A DNA stretch of 64,000 nt from Haladaptatus halobius (GTDB taxonomy: Archaea > Halobacteriota > Halobacteria > Halobacteriales > Haladaptataceae), in assembly GCF_020618475.1 (NCBI RefSeq), contig NZ_CP085338.1:536268-600267 (forward strand). The letters run 5' to 3'. A model generated the notes under the pieces. That model had not been told where the DNA came from and ran no database searches. It was given only the letters and a program-made list of their open reading frames with translations. Shown here one piece after another: positions 1 through 9,773 of the stretch; position 1 is the first letter of the stretch, and each line of letters opens with the position of its first letter. Position numbers and translations under genes: made by a program.

Positions 1-659
1 TCCTCAAAGCGACCGATATTAGCGTTACCCGTGGTTCCTCTGAAATCTTGTCGAATGTTTCCTTAAGAATTCCTGCTGACGCACGGTTGCTTATTCAGGG
101 GCCAAGTGGGGCAGGTAAAACGACCCTCTTCAATATTCTCGGGTTGTTAGACACGCCTTCTAGTGGCAAACTGATGGTCATGGGTTCTGATGCAAGTACG
201 CTACCGGAACGAGAACGAGCCCGCTTGCGTCGTGATACGATTGGATTTATTTTCCAGGATTTTCAGTTGATCTCTGATCTCACTGCGTGGGAGAACGCGG
301 CGGTACCCCAGGATCATACCGGTGAACGTGATGAATCTTGGCTCAAAACTCTCTTCACACAACTGGACATCGCAGATTTGACCGATCAGTATCCTGCAAC
401 GCTCAGTGGTGGTGAAAAACAACGCGTTGCAATCGCTCGTGCGCTTGCGAATCGGCCGGCAATTATCCTTGCTGATGAGCCAACAGGGCAACTTGATCCA
501 GACACGACCGATAAAGTGCTTGAACTTCTGTTTGAAGTCCAAGAGAGTACCGACACAGCACTTGTTACAATTAGCCATGACGTGCAGTTGAGCCCACTCT
601 ATCAGGATACTATGTTCTTAGCAGACGGTGATATCGTTGAGCGAAAAGTCGAGCCGTGA
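1..659 (+). CDS. ABC transporter ATP-binding protein, LolD/MacB type (5' end outside window)
   Basis: Cytoplasmic ATPase subunit of an ABC exporter or lipoprotein-release-type system. The reading frame is open to the left edge: codons before the TTG at 48 encode a typical N-terminal strand of such ATPases, so the true start lies outside the window. Visible in order are Walker A (GPSGAGKT), a Q-loop (IFQDFQLI), the signature LSGGEKQR, Walker B (IILADEPTG) with D-loop, and the H-loop (TISHD). The compact length and PTGQLD after Walker B fit the LolD/MacB/FtsE class, whose permease is usually a neighbouring FtsX-like protein; none is visible here. The substrate is unknown. Confidence 0.85.
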   Translation, partial: LKATDISVTRGSSEILSNVSLRIPADARLLIQGPSGAGKTTLFNILGLLDTPSSGKLMVMGSDASTLPERERARLRRDTIGFIFQDFQLISDLTAWENAAVPQDHTGERDESWLKTLFTQLDIADLTDQYPATLSGGEKQRVAIARALANRPAIILADEPTGQLDPDTTDKVLELLFEVQESTDTALVTISHDVQLSPLYQDTMFLADGDIVERKVEP

Positions 660-886
660 TTGTAGTAGCCGAGTTGACCTTGGATCACTCCTGTGAATAA
701 GGTTTTACGCCAATTTACAATAAGCAAAGTGGAAACGACCACTGTGACACCCTCACGAAAAAGTGAATAGCGAAATATACTCTGTCTGTAACCGTTTGAA
801 CGTGTTCTTTGTTCAGCCAAGAATGAAAACGAACCGTATGACATGAGATGGACAATTCAAATTAACGACTCAATCATAATGGAGAC
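660..886. other. Intergenic stretch, no gene seen
   Basis: AT-leaning spacer between the ABC ATPase stop codon and non-coding element A. No ORF with coding character, no convincing TATA box and no repeat was found. Confidence 0.4.
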
Positions 887-1365
887 AGCAGGAAACCCGC
901 GACTTCAGGCGCGGGAGGAATGCGTTCGCTGACTATACAACTACCGTCGATTGCGTGCGACGGTTTCGCCGGTAAATCGCAAGCCTTAGTAGCGTTGGTA
1001 CAATTTACCATGGTAGAGCATTGAGTCCAAAATGGACTCTTTGTACGGGCCTCCGTAGGCAGGCCCCAAACTCGGGGACGGATGACGCCGCGCCGCTCTC
1101 GTTGCAGAAGCGACGATGAAGCGGGGGGAGTCCACCGAGAATTAAAGCGGTGTGAGCCAGCCTGTCGCGTCCCTCGGTGGGACGCGACAGTGCCTCTCCA
1201 TGGGCCAGTGCCTTGCCGGACACAAACCCCCGGCAGAGAGTATGACTGACGGCACAGAACAATCCCGTCCGTCCGAACGCTGGGCGTGTAGCCCGCCACG
1301 TCGTCGCCAAAGGTGTGTCTGAAACCTCATCGTGGGGAATGCCACACCCTTGAGGGCGTGGTAGC
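887..1365 (-). mobile_element. Non-coding hairpin-bounded element A (MITE-like, IS200/IS605-style ends)
   Basis: About 480 bp, GC-rich, with no plausible transposase frame. It is bounded by two hairpins of the style found at IS200/IS605-family ends: CCCGCG...CGCGGG at 896-915 and CCACACCC...GGGCGTGG at 1342-1361. Read on the minus strand the order is CCACGCC hairpin, about 430 bp, CCCGCG hairpin, the same order as element B near 20.4 kb. One end lies directly against the stop codon of the dipeptide ATPase gene at 1366. It is probably a non-autonomous element mobilised in trans. The internal sequence is not recognised. Confidence 0.5.
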
Positions 1366-2667
1366 TTACTGTTGACGGCCCTCGATGACGTCGTCGCGGT
1401 GGCGGTGACATGCCGCAATATGGGGCGACGTTCCATACTCCGTCGGCACCTCGTATTCGGGTAGCTGCCGGGCACAGATACTCTGTTCTGCGAACGACGC
1501 CGTCAGGAGTTCCGACGCGCGCTCCCACTCTTCATTCGTGAGTTGATCGATTGCATCATCGACGATACGGCCTGCCTCGCCGTCTGGTTTTGCGTCGTCG
1601 AAGAACCGAGACTCAATGGTAGCTTTATCGGTTCGTTCGAACGACCGCCGCTGGACTTCACGAAGGAATCGACGTGTATTCTTCCATTCATCAGGTGAGA
1701 AATCATACTCGGAGGGTGCAATGAGCTTCGGACATCGCGTGCGGAACCGACAGCCACTCGGTGGATTAATAGGACTCGGAACATCGCCCTCAAGCACACC
1801 ACGAGTCCCGGTCACCCGCGGATCAGGAACTGGAATTGATTCGAGGAGTGCCTCCGTGTAGGGGTGCTGTGGGTTCTCGAATAACTCTTCCTTGTCCGCG
1901 AGTTCAACCAACTGTCCGAGATACATTACTGCTACGCGGTCGCTGATATGGCGAATGACGCTCAAGTCATGGGCAATAAACAGGTACGTCAGCCCGAACT
2001 CTTCTTGGAGATTGTTCATCGTATTCAGAACCTGGGCTTGAATCGAGACGTCGAGTGCCGTAACAGGTTCGTCACAGACGATGAAGTCCGGATTTACGCT
2101 CAGTGCACGCGCGAGATTCACGCGCTGCCGTTGCCCGCCCGAGAAGGCGTGCGGGTAGCGGTTGTAGTGCTGCGGATCGAGACCGACTTTTTCAAGCAAC
2201 TCACGGGCTTGAGCCTCTCGTTCGTCCGCGTCATACAGTCCATGGGCTTTCATCGGCTCCTCAACGATTGGGCCAATTTTCATCCGTGGATCGAGCGACG
2301 ATTGCGGATCCTGGAAGATCATCTGCATATCTCTGCGCTGCGCCCGTAGTCCCTCGCTGTCTAACTCAGTCAGGTTTTGCCCCTTGAAGTAGACAGTGCC
2401 CTCGGTCGGCTCAATGAGTTGCAGAAGTGTCCGGGCCAGCGTGCTCTTTCCACACCCGGACTCGCCAACGAGTCCAAGCGTCTCTCCTTTCTGAATCTGA
2501 AAAGAGACGTCTTCAACAGCCCGAACCCGTTGCTCTTCACCGAATAGCCCTGATAGAAATCCGCCACCACTGGAGAAATGTTTCGTGAGCCCCTTGACTT
2601 CGAGAAGCGGTTCTCCAGCCCTCGTCTCGTCCTCCGCGATTCGATCGGCAGTAAGCGAGTCACTCAT
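1366..2667 (-). CDS. dppF: Dipeptide/oligopeptide ABC transporter ATP-binding protein (DppF/OppF type)
   Basis: Second ATPase of a peptide importer, acting at the inner face of the membrane. Walker A GESGCGKST, signature FSGGQRQR, Walker B IVCDEPVTALD and the H-loop IAHDL are intact. The oligopeptide-transporter C-terminal domain follows, with the GCRFRTRCP motif (probable Fe-S or metal-binding Cys). The protein continues about 120 residues past that motif, longer than bacterial DppF. An ATG at 2667, two bases after the dppD stop, was preferred to an upstream in-frame GTG. Last gene of the operon; its stop codon abuts element A. The exact substrate (dipeptide, oligopeptide or other) cannot be read from sequence. 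Confidence 0.88.
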   Translation of the reverse strand: MSDSLTADRIAEDETRAGEPLLEVKGLTKHFSSGGGFLSGLFGEEQRVRAVEDVSFQIQKGETLGLVGESGCGKSTLARTLLQLIEPTEGTVYFKGQNLTELDSEGLRAQRRDMQMIFQDPQSSLDPRMKIGPIVEEPMKAHGLYDADEREAQARELLEKVGLDPQHYNRYPHAFSGGQRQRVNLARALSVNPDFIVCDEPVTALDVSIQAQVLNTMNNLQEEFGLTYLFIAHDLSVIRHISDRVAVMYLGQLVELADKEELFENPQHPYTEALLESIPVPDPRVTGTRGVLEGDVPSPINPPSGCRFRTRCPKLIAPSEYDFSPDEWKNTRRFLREVQRRSFERTDKATIESRFFDDAKPDGEAGRIVDDAIDQLTNEEWERASELLTASFAEQSICARQLPEYEVPTEYGTSPHIAACHRHRDDVIEGRQQ

Positions 2668-2668
2668 A

Positions 2669-3793
2669 TCAGTCACCTCTCTCGGAAGTGTTACTCACAA
2701 TATCACCGGAGATCCCAGTATTCGCGCGAATGTCGATAGGATCGCTGACCCAGTAGCCGACATCGAACTCATCGTGCTTCACGCATGCCGCTCGATGTGA
2801 CTGTTCGTCCGGATCTGCTACCTCGCGACAATCGGGATGAACCTCCGTGCAAACCTCCCGGGCGTCCGGACAACGCGTGTGGAATCGACAGCCCCGCGGC
2901 GGGTCGATAGCCTCCGGCATTACGCCATGAACAGGGTTCAGTTCATCAATAGTCTGGTCAGGGCGAGGCATCGAGTCCAACAGCGCCTCCGTGTAGGGAT
3001 GTTTCGTGTCGTAGAAGAGATCGTCGACTGTTGCTTGCTCGACGATCTCACCGAGATACATCACGTTGACGCGGTCGCAGAGCTCGGCGACGACACCCAT
3101 ATCGTGAGTAACCCAGATGAAACTCGTATCGTACTTCTCCTGTAGCTCGTCGACGAGTGAAAGGATTTGCCCTTCGACGGTTACGTCGAGCGCGGTCGTC
3201 GGTTCGTCCGCGATGATGAGGCTCGGTTCGCACGCGAGTGCCATGGCGATGAGCACGCGCTGGCGCATCCCGCCCGAGAACTGGTGGGGGTAGTTGTCGT
3301 ACCGTTTTTCTGGTTCCGGAATGCCGACCTCGCGGAGCATGTGAATCGCCTCCTCTTTTGCCTCCTGTTTCGAGAGTCCGCGATTGAGTTCGATGAACTC
3401 CCGAAGTTGACCTCCGACCGTGAACACCGGGTTCAGACTCTCCATCGGGTCTTGGAAGATGATAGCAATTTCTTTTCCGCGAATCCGTCGGCGCATCTCC
3501 TCGTTCGAGAGCATCTCGTCTCGGGGGTGGAGGTCACCGTTTGGATTTTCTTCAAGACCGAATAGTATCTCATCTTTAAATCGCACCTCCCCGTCGACGA
3601 TTTCACCAGGCGAATCAATCAGTCGAAGGATGCTTTGGGCCGCGACGCTCTTTCCAGCGCCCGATTCGCCGACAAGCCCAACGATTTCCCCTTTGTTTAC
3701 GTCAAAAGAGATGCCGTCAACTGCTCGGACGACACCCTCTTCGGTGAAAAACTGCGTCTTCAGATCTTCTATTTGGAGTAGTGTGTCTGTCAT
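2669..3793 (-). CDS. dppD: Dipeptide/oligopeptide ABC transporter ATP-binding protein (DppD/OppD type)
   Basis: First ATPase of the peptide importer, 374 residues. It shows Walker A GESGAGKS, signature FSGGMRQR, Walker B LIIADEPTTALD, an H-loop (VTHD) and the C-terminal oligopeptide domain with GCRFHTRCP and further cysteines. The ATG at 3793, one base from the dppC stop codon, was chosen over an upstream start because tight coupling is the rule in this operon and the protein then begins just before the first strand (LLQIEDLKTQF). It should heterodimerise with the DppF-type subunit to energise the DppBC pore. Confidence 0.88.
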   Translation of the reverse strand: MTDTLLQIEDLKTQFFTEEGVVRAVDGISFDVNKGEIVGLVGESGAGKSVAAQSILRLIDSPGEIVDGEVRFKDEILFGLEENPNGDLHPRDEMLSNEEMRRRIRGKEIAIIFQDPMESLNPVFTVGGQLREFIELNRGLSKQEAKEEAIHMLREVGIPEPEKRYDNYPHQFSGGMRQRVLIAMALACEPSLIIADEPTTALDVTVEGQILSLVDELQEKYDTSFIWVTHDMGVVAELCDRVNVMYLGEIVEQATVDDLFYDTKHPYTEALLDSMPRPDQTIDELNPVHGVMPEAIDPPRGCRFHTRCPDAREVCTEVHPDCREVADPDEQSHRAACVKHDEFDVGYWVSDPIDIRANTGISGDIVSNTSERGD

Positions 3794-3794
3794 A

Positions 3795-4784
3795 TTAATT
3801 CTTGATTCGTGGATCGAGCGCGTCTCGCAGACCGTCACCGAGCAGGTTGAACCCCATCACCGTGACGAGGATGGCGATTCCCGGCCACAAGCTGAACCAC
3901 GGGTCTGGCAGCATGTAGCCTCGTGACTGACTTAGCATCTGTCCCCACGACGGCGTCGGTGGTTGCGCACCGAATCCCAGGAACGAGAGGCCGGCCACGA
4001 TGAGGATGCTGATGCCGACCTGCAACGTCGCCTGGACGAGGACGGGTGCGAAACTGTTCGGGATGACGTGTCGGAGGATGATGTTCCGATCCCTGACGCC
4101 GGCGGCGCGGGCCGCCTCGATGTACTCTTCTTCACGGACGCTGACCACGCGCGATCGGATCAGCCGGGCGAACACCGGAATCGTCGTGATGCCGACGCCG
4201 ATCATTGCGAAGGTGAGATCGCGCCCGAATGCGGCCATGAACGCGATGACCAACACGAGGAACGGAATCGCGTACAGCGTCTCAACCACGCGCATCAGCG
4301 TATCGTCGATCCATCCACCGTAGTAGCCCGCGACTGCTCCAGCGAGCGTTCCGCACACCAGTCCGAACCCAGTCGAGACGATACCGACTTGCATCGCTAT
4401 CCGCGACCCGTACACGAGGCGGACGAGGATGTCCCGCCCGCGGTGGTCGGTTCCCAGAGGATACTTCCATATTCCGCTGCCGAATGTATTCTCCATCCCG
4501 ACCGGCGGTAACAGGATTCTGGCGTTCGCCGGGTCGTTTACCGGGTTGTACCAGAATCGGGACGCGATGGCGTAGTCGAATATCTTGGCGTCGATGTAGG
4601 CGAATACCGCCATCGCCGTGATAAAACCAATAATGTAGAGCCCAATTCGGGCCGTCGTATCCCGGCGGATCTGTTCGACGGTGTATCGCCAGCCGACGTT
4701 GGCCTCGACTCGGTCGCCGCCCTCGTATTGGTCGTTCGTCTGCGGTTCACGAAGTTCGTCTGTTTGAGTTTCAGTCGTTCCCAT
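3795..4784 (-). CDS. dppC: Dipeptide ABC transporter permease (DppC/OppC type)
   Basis: Inner-membrane permease, about 329 residues, with an extended hydrophilic N-terminus of about 40 residues before the first membrane segment. It carries the BPD_transp_1 fold with the EAA-type loop (EYIEAARAAGVRDRNIILRH), where the ATPases dock, and the GTDHRGRDILVRLVYGSR segment typical of the DppC/OppC N-terminal domain. The ATG at 4784 is three bases past the dppB stop. Pairs with the adjacent DppB-type permease. Family assignment is firm; substrate unknown. Confidence 0.87.
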   Translation of the reverse strand: MGTTETQTDELREPQTNDQYEGGDRVEANVGWRYTVEQIRRDTTARIGLYIIGFITAMAVFAYIDAKIFDYAIASRFWYNPVNDPANARILLPPVGMENTFGSGIWKYPLGTDHRGRDILVRLVYGSRIAMQVGIVSTGFGLVCGTLAGAVAGYYGGWIDDTLMRVVETLYAIPFLVLVIAFMAAFGRDLTFAMIGVGITTIPVFARLIRSRVVSVREEEYIEAARAAGVRDRNIILRHVIPNSFAPVLVQATLQVGISILIVAGLSFLGFGAQPPTPSWGQMLSQSRGYMLPDPWFSLWPGIAILVTVMGFNLLGDGLRDALDPRIKN

Positions 4785-4786
4785 CG

Positions 4787-5785
4787 TCAATCCACCTCAT
4801 CGTAGGTCACGCGGGGGTCGATGTACGCGTACGACAGGTCGGTGAGGATGACCCCGATGACGAACGTCACGCCGAAGAAGATGGTCGTCCCCATGACCAG
4901 CGGATAGTCCTGATTGTTGATCGCCGTGATAATGAGCCGCCCCATCCCGTTGATGTTGAACACTGTCTCGGTCAATACCGCACCGCCGAGCGCCGACGTG
5001 AGTTGCAGCCCGACGACCGTGATGACAGGAAGCTGTGCATTTTGAAACGCGTGCTTTCGGACAATCTTTTGTTCCGAAACGCCGTACGCCCGCGCCAATT
5101 TCACGTATTCCTGTTGGAGCACTTCGAGCATCGACGACCGCTCGATGCGCATGATGGCGGCCATCTGGAGCGTGCCGAGCGAGAGCGTCGGCAGGAGGAG
5201 GTGCATCACCGTCGACTGTAATACGTCGAGCCGCGATGACGCCCCCGGAACCGAGCTTGGAGCCGTCCACGGAAGGACGAGCCCCGTTGCCGGGAACCAT
5301 TTTAGATGGTACGCGAAGATGATGATCAACATCAGTCCGATCCAGAACGACGGCGTGCTGACGCCGACGAGCGCGACGACGCGCGAGACGTGATCAGTCG
5401 GCTGGTTGCGCCGTTTCGCTGAGACGATGCCGAGTGGGATGGCGCCCACGAGTGCGAACGCGAAACTGGAGAGCATGAGGAGGAGCGTCACTGGCAGTCG
5501 CTCCATGATCTTCGTCAGCACGGGCGTTCCGTAGTAGATACTCTGGCCGAAGTTCCCTTGTGCGACCGAAACGAGGTAGTTCACGTATCGCACCGGGAGT
5601 GGCTTGTCTAACCCATACTGAGCACGAATCTTCTCGACCATCTCCGCACTCGGCGACGGCCCGAGCATTATCTGGACGGGATCGCCTGGAATCGCGTTCG
5701 TCAACAGGAACGTTATCGTGACGATTCCGAGGAGGACGGGAATGGCCTGTAGTAATCGTCGAATTGTATAGCGGAAGAGTGCCAT
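4787..5785 (-). CDS. dppB: Dipeptide ABC transporter permease (DppB/OppB type)
   Basis: Inner-membrane permease of 332 residues beginning MALFRYTIRRLLQAIPVLLG, the usual start of this family. The NAIPGDPV motif follows the first membrane helix. About six membrane segments and an EAA loop (EYVKLARAYGVSEQKIVRKHA) are visible, and a conserved C-terminal segment ends near YIDPRVTY. It lies 32 bp after the binding-protein gene and is followed closely by dppC, so all five genes look co-transcribed. Confidence 0.88.
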   Translation of the reverse strand: MALFRYTIRRLLQAIPVLLGIVTITFLLTNAIPGDPVQIMLGPSPSAEMVEKIRAQYGLDKPLPVRYVNYLVSVAQGNFGQSIYYGTPVLTKIMERLPVTLLLMLSSFAFALVGAIPLGIVSAKRRNQPTDHVSRVVALVGVSTPSFWIGLMLIIIFAYHLKWFPATGLVLPWTAPSSVPGASSRLDVLQSTVMHLLLPTLSLGTLQMAAIMRIERSSMLEVLQQEYVKLARAYGVSEQKIVRKHAFQNAQLPVITVVGLQLTSALGGAVLTETVFNINGMGRLIITAINNQDYPLVMGTTIFFGVTFVIGVILTDLSYAYIDPRVTYDEVD

Positions 5786-5817
5786 ATGTATTTTATCGAA
5801 GAGAGATGGGGGAGGGC

Positions 5818-7455
5818 TTACTTCGATCCGATCGACGCGTTCGTGTAGTCCGTCGAGAGGACGAAGCTCGAGACGGGATGCGCCTTGAACCCCTTCACCT
5901 TCTTCTTCATACCGTAGCTGTTCTTGAGGTTGTACGCCGGGATATGTGCCCGGTCTTCCAACAACTGCGTGATGGCGTTCGTGTACAGCTTCTTTCGCTC
6001 GGCTCGATCAGCCGACTGTCGTGCGTTCACGATCTGCTTGCTCACATCAGTGTAGAAGGTACCGTCCGTCGTTCCTTGCGCCTCCTTCGTGAAGAAGTAG
6101 TAGGTGAACGCGTCCGGGTCGGGCGTGCCCGACCATCCCAACGTATACATGTTGTAGTCGCTCGGCTTCCCCGAAACGTACTTATTGAGGAACGCACCCC
6201 AATCGAGTCGCTGAACGTTCCCGTTGTAGCCCGCCTCCTTCAGCCCGTTGGCGACGGTGACGCCGAGCTGTTCACGCTTGTCGTCTGGCGGGACGATAAT
6301 GTTCGCGTTCCAGTTGTCTGGAACCGAGTCTGAATCGTCGAGGATCGTCTTCGCCTTGTCGATATTCTTGTTGTGCGGAATCCCCTTCCACTTCTTCAGG
6401 GGCATCCCCCACTTCTCAGCGATTTGTTTCGGCAGCGGGCTGTACTGGCGCACGCCGCTCGGTTCGACGAAGTTGGAGACCGCCTGATCCATGTCGAAGC
6501 AGTAGTCGATGGCCTCTCGAACCTTCGGGTCGGCTGTTGGCCCGGCCTTGCAGTTGAATGCGAGGTAGAAGTACCCCATTCCGATGACCGACTCGATGTT
6601 GGCGTCGCCCATGCTCTTTACCTGTTGCCAGAGCTTGGGCGGAATCTCCTCGATGACGTCGCTCTCGCCGGTCTGTAAGCTCGTCAACCGTGTCGTCGGC
6701 TCTTCAATGGGTTTGTACTCGACTTCTGCGAGGTTCGGCTTCGGATCGCCCCAATAACCATCCCATCGTTTAATCTTCGCGAATTTCCCTTCCTGCCAGC
6801 TATCGAACTTGAACGGGCCGGAGCCGACGGGGTTCTGCTTGTTGAACTTCTTTTTGTTCTGCTCCCGAACCTTTTTCGGCACGATCGACCAGGTCAGCGA
6901 GTTCATGAACGGACCGTACGGATACTTGAGGTCGAACTTGACCGTCCGATCGTCGACTGCAGTGATCGAATCGATCATGTTCAGCTCCGCCGCGTTCTCC
7001 GTCTCCTCTTTGACCGGCGCTTCGAAGGAGTACTTCACGTCCTCGGGGGTGACAGGGTCGCCGTTCTGGAACTTTGGTCCCTGTTTCAGCTTTACGATGT
7101 ACGTCTTGCCGTTGTTTTTGACCTGTGGCTTGTCGGTCGCCATCTGCGGAACCACGTTGATTCCGTCATCATAGGTGTAGAGGCCCTCGAACACGCGATC
7201 CGCCACCTGTGAGGATGGGACATCGTTGAGGACGATAGGGTCAAATTCAAGTGGGCTTTTCACTTGTGCAAGCGTTAGTTTGCTGCTCTGTGATTGTTGG
7301 CCTCCTTGATTCGAATTGTTCTTGTTATTCTTCTTGTTCTTATTCTTATTCTCACTACCGCTGCAGCCGGCAAGTGAAGCAATTCCTATTGCGCCGAATC
7401 CCTGGAGAAGACGCCGTCGTTTGATCTTATCTGGAGTTCTTTCGTTGTTTGCCAT
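5818..7455 (-). CDS. dppA: Peptide ABC transporter substrate-binding lipoprotein (SBP family 5)
   Basis: Extracytoplasmic binding protein anchored to the outer face of the membrane. The N-terminus has a twin-arginine motif (KRRRLLQGFGA) followed by a lipobox (LAGC), then an Asn/Lys/Gln-rich linker of about 30 residues, then the family 5 solute-binding domain; QNGDPVTPEDVKYSFE and NPVGSGPFKFDSW are family hallmarks. At 545 residues it has normal length. First gene of the importer operon; a TATA box lies near 7508-7516 and a GAGGTG ribosome-binding site 8 bases before the ATG. Confidence 0.9.
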   Translation of the reverse strand: MANNERTPDKIKRRRLLQGFGAIGIASLAGCSGSENKNKNKKNNKNNSNQGGQQSQSSKLTLAQVKSPLEFDPIVLNDVPSSQVADRVFEGLYTYDDGINVVPQMATDKPQVKNNGKTYIVKLKQGPKFQNGDPVTPEDVKYSFEAPVKEETENAAELNMIDSITAVDDRTVKFDLKYPYGPFMNSLTWSIVPKKVREQNKKKFNKQNPVGSGPFKFDSWQEGKFAKIKRWDGYWGDPKPNLAEVEYKPIEEPTTRLTSLQTGESDVIEEIPPKLWQQVKSMGDANIESVIGMGYFYLAFNCKAGPTADPKVREAIDYCFDMDQAVSNFVEPSGVRQYSPLPKQIAEKWGMPLKKWKGIPHNKNIDKAKTILDDSDSVPDNWNANIIVPPDDKREQLGVTVANGLKEAGYNGNVQRLDWGAFLNKYVSGKPSDYNMYTLGWSGTPDPDAFTYYFFTKEAQGTTDGTFYTDVSKQIVNARQSADRAERKKLYTNAITQLLEDRAHIPAYNLKNSYGMKKKVKGFKAHPVSSFVLSTDYTNASIGSK

Positions 7456-7462
7456 TCTATTT

Positions 7463-7516
7463 CACCTCATAGGTAACCGCTGGCATATACCTAACCAGGT
7501 AAAACCCATATAAAAG
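7463..7516 (-). promoter_or_regulatory. Promoter and ribosome-binding site of the peptide importer operon
   Basis: On the minus strand, CTTTTATAT (complement of 7508-7516) is a good archaeal TATA box, and GAGGTG at 7463-7468 sits 8 bases before the ATG. The transcript would therefore carry a short leader with a Shine-Dalgarno site, unlike the leaderless genes elsewhere in the window. Confidence 0.55.
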
Positions 7517-7661
7517 AATTCTGATTTAGTCGGATGAGATACTATTCTCTAAAATATAATGTGTAAAATACCGTTTCGGTCAATATACTATACGGAATTG
7601 AATAAAAAGTGAAGGAATTAATTCTTGGAAAATAAAAAGACTAACCGACAACGGCGTTTAC

Positions 7662-8015
7662 GTGCTCCAATATCACTTTGTGACCGTCACGAAGTACCGC
7701 GTAGACCTACTCACCGATGAAATCGCAGAACGCATCGGTGAGATTGCCAGCGACATCTCCGAGGACATCGACGTGAACATCCAGAACGTCAACGGCGGAA
7801 GCGACCACGTTCACATTCTCTTCACGGCGAAGCCCACGACCGACCTTACCAAGTTCATCAACTCGCTCAAGGGCGTTACGTCCCGCAAAATCCGCGACAA
7901 GAATCCCGAGGTTCGGCAGGCGCTCGACAAAGCGTTGTGGCAACCGGGGTACTTTCTCGCCACCACCGGTCAAGTGAGCATCGACGTACTTCATGAGTAC
8001 GTCGAGGAGCAGTAG
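7662..8015 (+). CDS. tnpA: IS200/IS605 family transposase TnpA (Y1, possibly 5'-truncated)
   Basis: Single-strand transposase of the HUH/Y1 family, which cuts and joins element ends as single-stranded DNA. The HUH motif is in SDHVHILF near residue 50, and the catalytic tyrosine is in VLHEYVEEQ at the C-terminus. Visible length is 117 residues from a GTG, against about 130-150 in relatives. The frame stays open upstream (NGVY before the GTG), suggesting that the original N-terminus was lost or diverged. It ends 2 bases before the tnpB start codon. Catalytic residues look intact. Confidence 0.8.
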   Translation: MLQYHFVTVTKYRVDLLTDEIAERIGEIASDISEDIDVNIQNVNGGSDHVHILFTAKPTTDLTKFINSLKGVTSRKIRDKNPEVRQALDKALWQPGYFLATTGQVSIDVLHEYVEEQ

Positions 8016-8017
8016 CG

Positions 8018-9278
8018 ATGTCCACGACCGTCACGAAGACGTTGTAGGCGACGTTTGCGCCACCCACCGCGCACAAGCAGTCGAAACTCAACGACCTGCT
8101 CGAAACGTACCGTGACGGTCTACAAGAGGCGTTCAATGCCAGGGCGAGTACGATGTCGGCGGTGAGCGACATCGTGACGCTCTACGACCTGCCGTATTAG
8201 GCGAAGGCTGCTCTGTGCAACTACGTCCCGAAACTGCGGAAGACATACAACGCGAAGGAGTTGGACGATGACCACCCGATACGGCTCACGAACCAAGCCG
8301 CGAAGTTCGACCACTCCGATGAACGCGACTACGAGTTCACGTGGTGGGTTCCGCGCCCCGGTCGGGGAACGAATTTCTGGATTCCACTTCGTATCAACCC
8401 CGAGCAGGAAGATCTCTGGCACGACCTCGTAGCAGAGGACGCGAAGGCGGGCGAGATACGACTTCAGAAGCACCGGAAGAACTGGGTACTACACGTCACC
8501 GTCGAGTACCCGGTCGAAGAACCAGCGCCGGACGCTGACGCCACGCATATCGGCTTAGACATCGGAGAAACCGCCCTGATAACGGGCTGTGCCCTCAAGG
8601 ACGGTTCTCTGGCTGACCCGTTCGTGTATGACGGAAGCAGAGCAAAGCACCTCTGCAAAGAGATGCACACGACCCTGAAACGCCTCCAAGAGCGCGAAGC
8701 GTCCGAGTGGCGGATTGAAGACCGTTTCTCGCACTACCAGAACGCGCTCACCGACATCGTGGAGAAGGCGTCTCGGCAGGCCGTCGAGTACGCCACACAG
8801 TTCGAGAATCCGGTGTTGGTGATAGAGGACTTGACGTACATTCGGGAACGTCTCGACTACGGGAAGTACATGAACCGTCGCCTTCACTCGTGGGCGTTCG
8901 CCCGACTGCAAGGGCGTATCGAGGACAAGACGACGGAAGCGGGCATCCTGGTCGAGTACGTGAATCCGGCGTACACCTCGCAGACGTGCCACGCGTGCCA
9001 CCGTAATCGGTCAGCGGGACTCGCAGGCTGATTTCTGGTGTCCGAACGACGACTGCCACGTTTCGACGTTTCAGGCTGATATCAACGCTTCCGCGAATAT
9101 CGCACGACGGGTTGACCCGTGGGGAGAGAGCGTTCCGCTTGACAAGGCGGAACGCGATGACTCGCCATGGGATAGGAGCGGTTGTGACACCGCCACGACC
9201 CACCGTGAGAAGTGCGTACCAGCGCAGATGACGCTCACGGCATTTCGAAAGTCGAAACCCTCTGCCAGCGACGACTAA
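8018..9278 (+). pseudogene. tnpB (IS605 OrfB family RNA-guided nuclease homologue), broken
   Basis: The frame starting at the ATG at 8018 has two internal stops (TAG near 8048 and near 8198) and a frameshift near 9003, after TSQTCHACH. The C-terminal part continues in another frame with the second half of the zinc finger (FWCPNDDCH) and a normal tail ending at 9278. OrfB_IS605 and C-terminal zinc-ribbon domains are otherwise recognisable, including the DIGE region near the first RuvC acidic residue and VIEDL near the second. The full product cannot be made. Confidence 0.8.
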
Positions 9279-9439
9279 CTGGTATTCCTCATGTTGGGGA
9301 AGCCTCGCCGTAAACGGCGAGGAGGATGTCACGCCTAGCCTATGTTAATATCTGACCTTTCACGAGGTAAAGAAACAAAAGACAGACATAAGAACACATA
9401 TGTTTTTGGTCTCGAAGTACTAGTTGTAGACTAGTGAAA

Positions 9440-9604
9440 ATGTCGATTCTAGAAACAATTATCATGCGGTACCGATCTACGAAAAAGGAAGACCCACTCT
9501 ATCAATGCAAATCATGTAATGCAACAGCCAAGGCTCTGACAAAACATATTGTCTGCCCTGAATGCGGGGGAAAACTCGAACGGATAGACCTCTCTAATAA
9601 ATAA
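9440..9604 (+). CDS. Small zinc-ribbon protein (54 aa)
   Basis: Begins MSILETIIMRYRSTKKEDP and carries two paired-cysteine knuckles, CKSC and CPEC, about 17 residues apart, the arrangement of the haloarchaeal zinc-finger microproteins. No membrane segment. Function unknown; such proteins may contact nucleic acid or protein. It lies just after the IS element and is followed by a second, unrelated zinc-ribbon microprotein in the same direction. Confidence 0.65.
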   Translation: MSILETIIMRYRSTKKEDPLYQCKSCNATAKALTKHIVCPECGGKLERIDLSNK

Positions 9605-9773
9605 TATGAAATGGACTTCCTTCCCTGCTTGTTGTAAATGTTGATATAAAATTTGAAATTAGAAGCCAACACCGAGTGGGATACTGGGAGAAAATGTTCT
9701 ATTTCGATCATTGATTCTCTTGTTAGTAGTCGGAATTCACAAAGCCTATTAGCCGGGATTTAGTGGAAATATT

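Larger units (their letters stand above)
7640..9333 (+). mobile_element. Decayed IS200/IS605-type element with tnpA and tnpB
   Basis: Contains a Y1 transposase gene, a broken tnpB and a right end with the hairpin CCTCGCCGTAAACGGCGAGG (9303-9322) followed by GGATGTCAC. No matching left-end hairpin is visible before tnpA, and the flank at 7500-7650 is AT-rich chromosomal DNA, so the left end is probably lost. Not expected to move by itself in this state. Confidence 0.75.

Noticed and set aside
874..1528. Several overlapping minus-strand ORFs of 128-156 codons
   Set aside because: They overlap each other in different frames within a hairpin-bounded GC-rich element and have no family resemblance; GC-rich non-coding DNA easily gives such frames.
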